From positions 1 through 24,599 of the forward strand of contig LWCA01000528.1 in NCBI GenBank assembly GCA_001642005.1: a stretch of DNA of 24,599 nucleotides, in the 5' to 3' direction. Position 1 is the stretch's first letter, and each line of letters opens with the position of its first letter. The stretch is from Intoshia linei. Lineage: Eukaryota > Orthonectida > Rhopaluridae. Positions 19,984 through 24,599 of this stretch are shown here, one piece after another. Under the pieces are notes generated by a model. That model saw only the letters and a list, made by a program, of their open reading frames with translations, made no database searches and was not told the DNA's origin. Made by a program: the position numbers and the translations under genes.

Positions 19984-21065
19984 ATGTTTCAAAGCGATAC
20001 GTTATTTACGTTCGACAAATCAATTTACCAAATCAGCCACCTTCGATTAGCATATAAATATCAAATATCAACAATTAAACGTGAAATTATTGTTGAGAAA
20101 TGCTTGGAAGGTATGTCCACTACAGCTATTGCAACACTTTTGTCTTTGCGCGGACAACCGTGTCTAACATATAATAAGTTCTTCAAAACGGGACTTGTCG
20201 AATGTCAACCACGTGGAGGTACTACAAGAACAAAGTTGAACAATGATCAAAAGGAAATGATCATAAAATGGACGGATGAAAACTGTATACTATCTCTCAA
20301 AGAATTAAACGAAAAAGTTTTTTTAGAGTATAATGTTAATGTCAGTATAAGCACTATTAATCGATGCTTGAAAAATGTTCATTATACTCTAATAAAATCA
20401 CTTGTGGCAGTTCCCGTTAGACGAAATTGTATTAGCACTTTGCAGAAAAGATTTGAATATGCTACGAATTTCCGAATTTTAGAGGCATCTACTCCTCACT
20501 ATCATATGGTTTACATTTATAATTATGTCTTTATTATATAATATTAGATTTTTTTGGATGAAGTCGGATTTATGATAGTCACAAGGCCAAATAAAGGAAG
20601 ATCGCTAATAGGTGAAATGGGGAAATATTTAAAATATGTTTAATTGAGCTAAAAGAAAAATGTTTGGCTGAAGGTATTACAGACCCTATTTTTATTATGG
20701 AAAATGCTTGAATAAACATTTATAAAGGTATACTTTTATAAAATTAAAGAGTATTATAATGTTATGTAGGCCTTACTGAAACTATCCAAACTCTTAACCT
20801 TAATTTACAATACCTCCCTCCATATTCCCATTTCTTAAATCCTATCGAAAATGTATTCTCGGTGTGGAAGAACTCGATAAAACGAGTTTGTATACAAACC
20901 GAGATACAATTAAAAGACAAAATATCCATTGCGTTCAACGATATAACTGAACGTCACTGTGTTAGTTTTTATCGAAAAATGCTCACCTACTTGCCATTAT
21001 GTGAACGAAGAGAAGTAATACAGTGTGGTAAAGAATTATTTACTCATTTATTAATATGCCCATAA
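19984..21065 (+). pseudogene. Tc1/IS630-type (DD34E) transposase pseudogene with two mini-introns
   Basis: Cut-and-paste transposase relic. Exon 1 (19984-20508) has N-terminal helix-turn-helix segments, with EIIVEKCLEGMSTTAIATLL and a QPRGGTTRTKLNNDQKEMI linker. A 39-nt GT-AG intron (20509-20547) separates it from FLDEVGFMIVTRPNKGRS, which carries the first catalytic Asp. About 120 bp seem deleted after SLIGEM. A TGA (20709-20711) interrupts the MDN region, where the second Asp reads Glu (MENA). A 42-nt intron (20728-20769) precedes LTETIQTLNLNLQYLPPYSH and NPIENVFSVWK with the final Glu. Spliced spacing between the second and third acidic residues is 34, i.e. DD34E. The C-terminus ERHCVSFYRKML...LPLCERREV is intact. 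Terminal repeats were not identified. Confidence 0.85.
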
Positions 21066-21309
21066 CTTTTGACTCAATGAATATATTTTAAAATATTGTA
21101 TATCATTCGACAAGAAAATACTACACCCGTATTCTTATCAGTATATTTTTCCCTTTTTCATTCTTAATTAATCACCATTTAATTAATTAAATTCCCAGAA
21201 ATATTTTATGATAAACAAATATTTACTCATTTTTAAAAAGTTTAAATTGGGACATAAAAACTTACTTTCATTTTAATTTTTGATTCAAATATAATTCCGT
21301 TCATCCGGC

Positions 21310-21561
21310 ATGGTCAAAAGTACAAGTGATTTCAAAAGAGGTATGATAATTAGTTACCACAAAGAGGGTTATTCAGGTAGGGAAATTGCTAAAAAAATAG
21401 GTGTATCCCAAAAAACTGTTAGCAATATAGTCAAAAAATTTAAAGAAACTGGTGCTACTGAACCTTTAAAAAGATCTGGAAGACCCATAAAAGCTAATTT
21501 GACATTATTACACTATATTGAAACGGAAACTTTAAATAATAGTATTTGGAGGCATCTGTAG
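21310..21561 (+). pseudogene. N-terminal HTH fragment of a Tc1/mariner transposase
   Basis: 83 codons from ATG to TAG. The fragment FKRGMIISYHKEGYSGREIA, then KKIGVSQKTVSNIVKKFKET, then GRPIK, is the paired-like helix-turn-helix of Tc1/mariner transposases, with the usual basic linker. The catalytic DDE domain is absent: the frame leaves the family after GRPIK and stops. It differs from the transposase ending at 21065, so it is a second, truncated element. Confidence 0.75.
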
Positions 21562-21840
21562 AGAGTCCAAAGAATGCTTTTTAGTGGCAGTTCCTCATCG
21601 TTCAAAGTTAACACTGATGGGATGCATCCGCAGTTTGTAGTTGTGTTTTGCAGGAGATGTAGCGATGCCATCGGTAACCAACATGATCGCTAAAGAACCA
21701 TATTGATCGATAACGAATTTATTGTAGAAACCAATCTGTAATATTAATAATTAAATGGTTGAAATAAATTCTAAATAACTTGGCTTATTTAACACAGCTT
21801 CGACTACACTACAAAGGGTCAAATGTTTATTTTGTCATTT
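21537..21840 (-). other. Unexplained exon-like open stretch on the minus strand
   Basis: Reading the minus strand from an acceptor-like TATTACAG (at 21743-21736), the frame gives IGFYNKFVIDQYGSLAIMLV and TDGIATSPAKHNYKLRMHP, is broken by one TGA, then reads on to LQMPPNTII and a TAA near 21536. Upstream on the same strand HLTLCSVVEA could be a preceding exon ending at a GT near 21800. Composition looks protein-like, but I cannot name a family. It overlaps the end of the HTH fragment on the other strand. Confidence 0.3.
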
Positions 21841-22862
21841 GTTACGCATAGCAATTAAATATTGTATAGGCGTCAATTAAAGTTAAACTTTTATACATAA
21901 TTTAGAAATTATAGCAATTGATTATTGTCAATAAAGTATTATTTTTTTGCAATTAAATTAATATATTATCAACTGGTTATTAAGGTGTCCACTTTTTTAA
22001 AGATCGAAAAGTATATTTGCATATAGGTGTGTTTTTATGCACTGATCACGAATATGTGAAAATTAATTAATTTAATTGAAATTAATCTCGCCTGAAATTA
22101 AAAACATTTATGATATTTTTATTTTTAAAAATGTGAACTACTTTACTACAATATTTATTATTATTAATCTAAATCTTAATGTGTTATAATGTATTACTCT
22201 TTATTAGTGTTGTAGTGATATATAACTATCGTACTAATCAAAATTCGAATATATAATTTTAATAACTCACTTGTGATGTCTAACTTGCAGAGTGGTTATA
22301 GTCATATAATTGTATGCGGCGTGGCTAGAGTTCGGATCCCGATTTTGACATATTTTTATTTAAGATGAACTTATCTGAGTTCTTCTCTGCCAATCGTTAC
22401 AAGTGTCGTCACCTTATTTGGTCCATTGTTTTTCTACTTGAAAATTCTGTGGTTAACTGACTCTTATAATTTTAATAATCAATTTTATAATAGAAAATTC
22501 TTTTTACTCAATCTCGTAATTTTAATAATAATTTTAATTGTACTGTGAATAACTGAATTATTAGAATTTCTATTCAATTAAAATAAATCTTTAAATCAAC
22601 TATAAACAAACCATAGACTCATAAAATAATATCCTCTCATCTATTTAATCTTTCATCTCAAGTTTCATGATTAATCCACAGCTTAATTATTGGCTTGAAC
22701 AATTAAATAATCTTGTTAAAACACATAAAAATTTTTACACATCAATGGAAAGTAGTCTAGCTATGCTATACATACACTAGTATTATTGCAAGTATGTCCT
22801 AGTGACAATATTTTATTTATTTATCAATCTTATAATTAATAAATTAATGATATAAAATCAAA
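21741..22862. other. AT-rich stretch without protein genes
   Basis: About 1.1 kb. Apart from the tRNA-like sequence at 22278-22350 and the possible minus-strand exon at its left edge, I see no coding frames, terminal repeats or tandem units. It must contain any promoter of the 22863 ORF. Confidence 0.55.
22278..22350 (+). pseudogene. Degenerate tRNA-like sequence (tRNA pseudogene or SINE head)
   Basis: Seventy-three bases with tRNA spacing. There is an A-box-like TTGCAGAGTGGTTATAG (from 22285) and a B-box-like GTTCGGATCCC (from 22330). The acceptor ends GTCTAAC and TTTTGAC pair at 5 of 7 positions and an A discriminator follows. The T arm pairs at only 3 of 5, and the anticodon stem does not pair in the standard register, where the anticodon would read TGT after T33. 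It therefore looks like a decayed tRNA or the head of a tRNA-derived SINE, not a working tRNA. Confidence 0.4.
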
Positions 22863-23144
22863 ATGTCGAGATCTAAAAATGAATTATTCAAAAAAAGTAT
22901 GAGGTGGACGCGTCCTTATGGAGTAGTGGTTAGCGAACCGCTTAGTAATTTATCGAGATTACTTACTATAAAAAAAGTAATGGGAAGATATCATTTTTTA
23001 GAAATGGAAAATAACTCACAACGAAAATTTTATTACTGTGATAAAACTGCAATAGAACTATATTCTTTATGGATAAAGTGCACTCTGGGACCGATTTCAT
23101 TAGGATTAGTAAAAGTCAAAATTAGAGATTTAATAAACAAGTAA
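22863..23144 (+). CDS. Unrecognised basic 93-residue protein
   Basis: An ATG-to-TAA frame of 93 codons in sequence that otherwise rarely stays open this long. The product is rich in Lys and Arg and starts MSRSKNELFKKSMRWTRPYG. It has a central VVVSEPLSNLSRLLTIKKVM, a YYCDKTAIELYSLW segment with one of its two cysteines, and a C-terminal LVKVKIRDLINK. No signal peptide, membrane helix or known motif was seen. No splice site is needed. It could be a small single-exon gene, the last exon of a longer one, or a transposon-derived frame. The piggyBac insertion site lies 61 bp downstream. Confidence 0.4.
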   Translation: MSRSKNELFKKSMRWTRPYGVVVSEPLSNLSRLLTIKKVMGRYHFLEMENNSQRKFYYCDKTAIELYSLWIKCTLGPISLGLVKVKIRDLINK

Positions 23145-23205
23145 TGCGCTCTATTTAAAAAATTCGAACTACCATCAAAAATTTAAACAAAATTGGGATA
23201 ACATA

Positions 23206-23234
23206 TTAACCCATTAGTGACCGATGACTACATG
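23206..23234 (+). repeat. piggyBac 5' terminal repeat with TTAA target site
   Basis: TTAA (23206-23209) followed by CCCATTAGTGACCGATGACT and ACAT. The CCC start after TTAA and the transposase 600 bp inward identify it as the element's 5' end. An imperfect inverted copy of the terminal sequence (19 of 24 bases) lies at about 23585-23608. Confidence 0.75.
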
Positions 23235-23259
23235 ATGAGTAGACTAGATGTAGTCATCC
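23224..23259. repeat. Subterminal inverted repeat ATGACTACAT / ATGTAGTCAT
   Basis: Two perfect 10-bp arms (about 23224-23233 and 23249-23258) separated by about 15 bp, immediately inside the piggyBac terminus. The same arms meet as a continuous palindrome at 23575-23594. They are likely transposase-recognition or hairpin elements, by analogy with other piggyBac families. Confidence 0.65.
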
Positions 23260-23574
23260 ATGTTTCATATTGTACCTCGAAAAATACTTAATGTAATGGA
23301 ACAAGTAGATATTTTTCTTATAGCCAAGAATATACTTTATCTTTAGACACCTTAAATTTCAGATTTGGTGATTGATAACATGTTGATATTGCAGTTTAAA
23401 TCATTGCCTATTGACAACAAAAATAATAATTTTCTGATTCATTTTAAGTGATTAAATTAATTAAATCAGCCTAAAATTCTGCTCGAGTAATGATTACCAT
23501 AAATCAATGTTAGTTATATTTTTAAAAATTTCAAAATTGCATGAATATTGTGTTAGTTATATAAAGATTTATAC

Positions 23575-23594
23575 ATGACTACATATGTAGTCAT
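23575..23594. repeat. Perfect 20-bp palindrome in the piggyBac leader
   Basis: ATGACTACATATGTAGTCAT is its own reverse complement and consists of the two subterminal arms head to head. It continues into TTGGCCGCTAACCGG, which mirrors the element's terminal repeat. Confidence 0.8.
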
Positions 23595-23834
23595 TGGCCG
23601 CTAACCGGCAAACAAGTTTAATATGATAATTTTATCTAGAAATTGACAAACTAAACATATTTATGTGTATTAACTAATTTAATTAACTGAAAATAGACAA
23701 ATATTTTATTAATCTATATTCAGTTTCTAAGTATATTTAAATATTAATCCGTATTTTAAAGATCAACATATTAGACAGAATAAAATTTAATAAGTTTATT
23801 TTATTTTAATTATAAATTATTAACCTTTGACAGC

Positions 23835-24599
23835 ATGCCTCGTTTTAATACTTTAAATGATACTATTGAAAATGTAGACCCAGATTTATTAACTGATATA
23901 ATAATGGTTGGTCCACCACAAGGAAGTTATGATTCCGATTTAGAAGAAATCGAAGAATGCAATTTACTCGAAGATAGTATTCCAAATGATGTGGCTGGGC
24001 AATTGGAGATACTAGATGATGAATTAGAATACGTTGAACCAATAGTATCAAAATTAAGAAGGAAAGATTGGAATCTTAAATTAATGAAAAAATTTTAAAT
24101 TGGAAATTTAAACGGTATTTTAGATTCACATTCAAATTTAGTAAAATTTAATGAGTTAGATATATTTATAGATGGTTTTAAATCCATATTGCAAGTTTTT
24201 GTTAAGGAAACGAATAGATATGCAAAACAAAAAAATAGACAAAACTTTAAAACTAATTTATCAGAATTACTAAATTTTTTTGGTCTGATTTTATTGACCG
24301 GGTACAATCAAAGGCCATCTGAATAACTGTATATTTCAAAGGGAACTGACATGGAATGTCCTATTTTTGGACAAACAATGTCTAGAACTCGATTTCTGGA
24401 TATAAAAATAAATTTACATTTTGTCGATAACAATCATCTTTTAACAAATAAAATGGCAAAAATCAAACATTTATATAATATGGTAAATGAAGTATTTATA
24501 AAATACGGAGTGTTTCATAAAGATTTAAATATCGACGAATCAATAGTGCCATATTTTGGAAACCACAGTTGTAAACAATTTATTAGAGGAAAGCCTATA
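23835..24599 (+). pseudogene. piggyBac transposase, N-terminal two fifths, two in-frame TAA codons
   Basis: A single reading frame runs from ATG 23835 to the window end, with TAA at 24096-24098 and at 24324-24326. Residues 1-87 are acidic (DPDLLTD, DSDLEEIEECN), as in piggyBac N-termini. After the first stop come FVKETNRYAKQKN and ELLNFFGLILLTGYNQRPSE. After the second come DMECPIFGQTMSRTRFLDI, INLHFVDNN and LNIDESIVPYFGN with the first catalytic Asp (codon 234), then QFIRGKP. These are the characteristic eTNrYA, FfG, sRxRF.I...HF.DN and iDEs.vp..G..s motifs of DDE_Tnp_1_7. Both stops fall where the family has ordinary residues, so this copy looks recently inactivated by point changes. Confidence 0.88.

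Larger units (their letters stand above)
23206..24599 (+). mobile_element. piggyBac element, 5' part, runs off the window
   Basis: It starts at a TTAA with a CCC-type terminal repeat, has a roughly 600-bp leader with palindromic subterminal repeats, and carries a transposase frame from 23835 to the window end. The 3' terminal repeat lies outside. It sits just after the 22863-23144 ORF. Confidence 0.8.

Noticed and set aside
23863-24307. Minus-strand ORFs at 23863-24051 and 24095-24307
   Set aside because: Antisense to the piggyBac transposase frame, which has clear family motifs on the plus strand.
1-24599. CRISPR arrays, rRNA genes, bacterial operons, retroviral or LTR elements
   Set aside because: No regularly spaced identical repeats, no rRNA-like sequence, no reverse transcriptase or LTR pairs were seen.

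Overview
The window is AT-rich eukaryotic (metazoan) genomic DNA. The plus strand carries a run of intron-containing genes, followed by a transposon-rich right part. There are no bacterial features. The first gene is a type III classical cadherin (CadN / N-cadherin type with EGF and laminin-G modules), which is a bilaterian architecture. The third is a Flattop/CFAP126 homologue, which implies motile cilia or flagella and so argues against nematodes. Splicing the genes by protein homology gives many introns of only 35-51 nt, below the usual insect minimum. I infer a compact-intron ciliated invertebrate (small spiralian or larvacean-like lineages are options) but cannot name the taxon.

Layout. 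1-335: end of an upstream cadherin intron. 336-8915: ten 3' exons of the cadherin, which is 5'-incomplete in the window; two large introns hold related hAT-like non-autonomous elements, one of them carrying a nested TTAA-flanked (piggyBac-type) MITE. 9150-14634: a complete AMP deaminase gene of AMPD2 type, 15 exons, 756 residues, with one GC-AG intron. 15000-17407: Flattop/CFAP126, 4 exons, 143 residues. 17588-18522: 3' part of a ZDHHC16-like palmitoyltransferase, with a 42-nt in-frame intron inside the catalytic DHHC-CPW region. 18690-19138: two or more exons of an unrecognised, possibly decaying, protein gene. 19580-21740: a transposon graveyard (pogo-like end, an intron-containing DD34E Tc1/IS630-type transposase pseudogene, an HTH fragment of another Tc1/mariner element, and an open stretch on the minus strand). 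22278-22350: a degenerate tRNA-like sequence. 22863-23144: an unrecognised 93-residue ORF. 23206-24599 (off the end): the 5' part of a piggyBac element with TTAA, a terminal repeat, palindromic subterminal repeats and a transposase frame broken by two TAA codons.

How they relate. The four recognised host genes (adhesion, purine metabolism, cilium, palmitoylation) share no pathway. They do share strand and have short gaps: 234 bp (cadherin to AMPD), 365 bp (AMPD to Flattop), at most 180 bp (Flattop to ZDHHC) and about 170 bp to the next exon. That fits a compact or possibly polycistronic arrangement, which the sequence alone cannot prove. Exon boundaries were inferred by hand from GT/AG sites, reading phase and remembered family conservation; no alignment or search was run.
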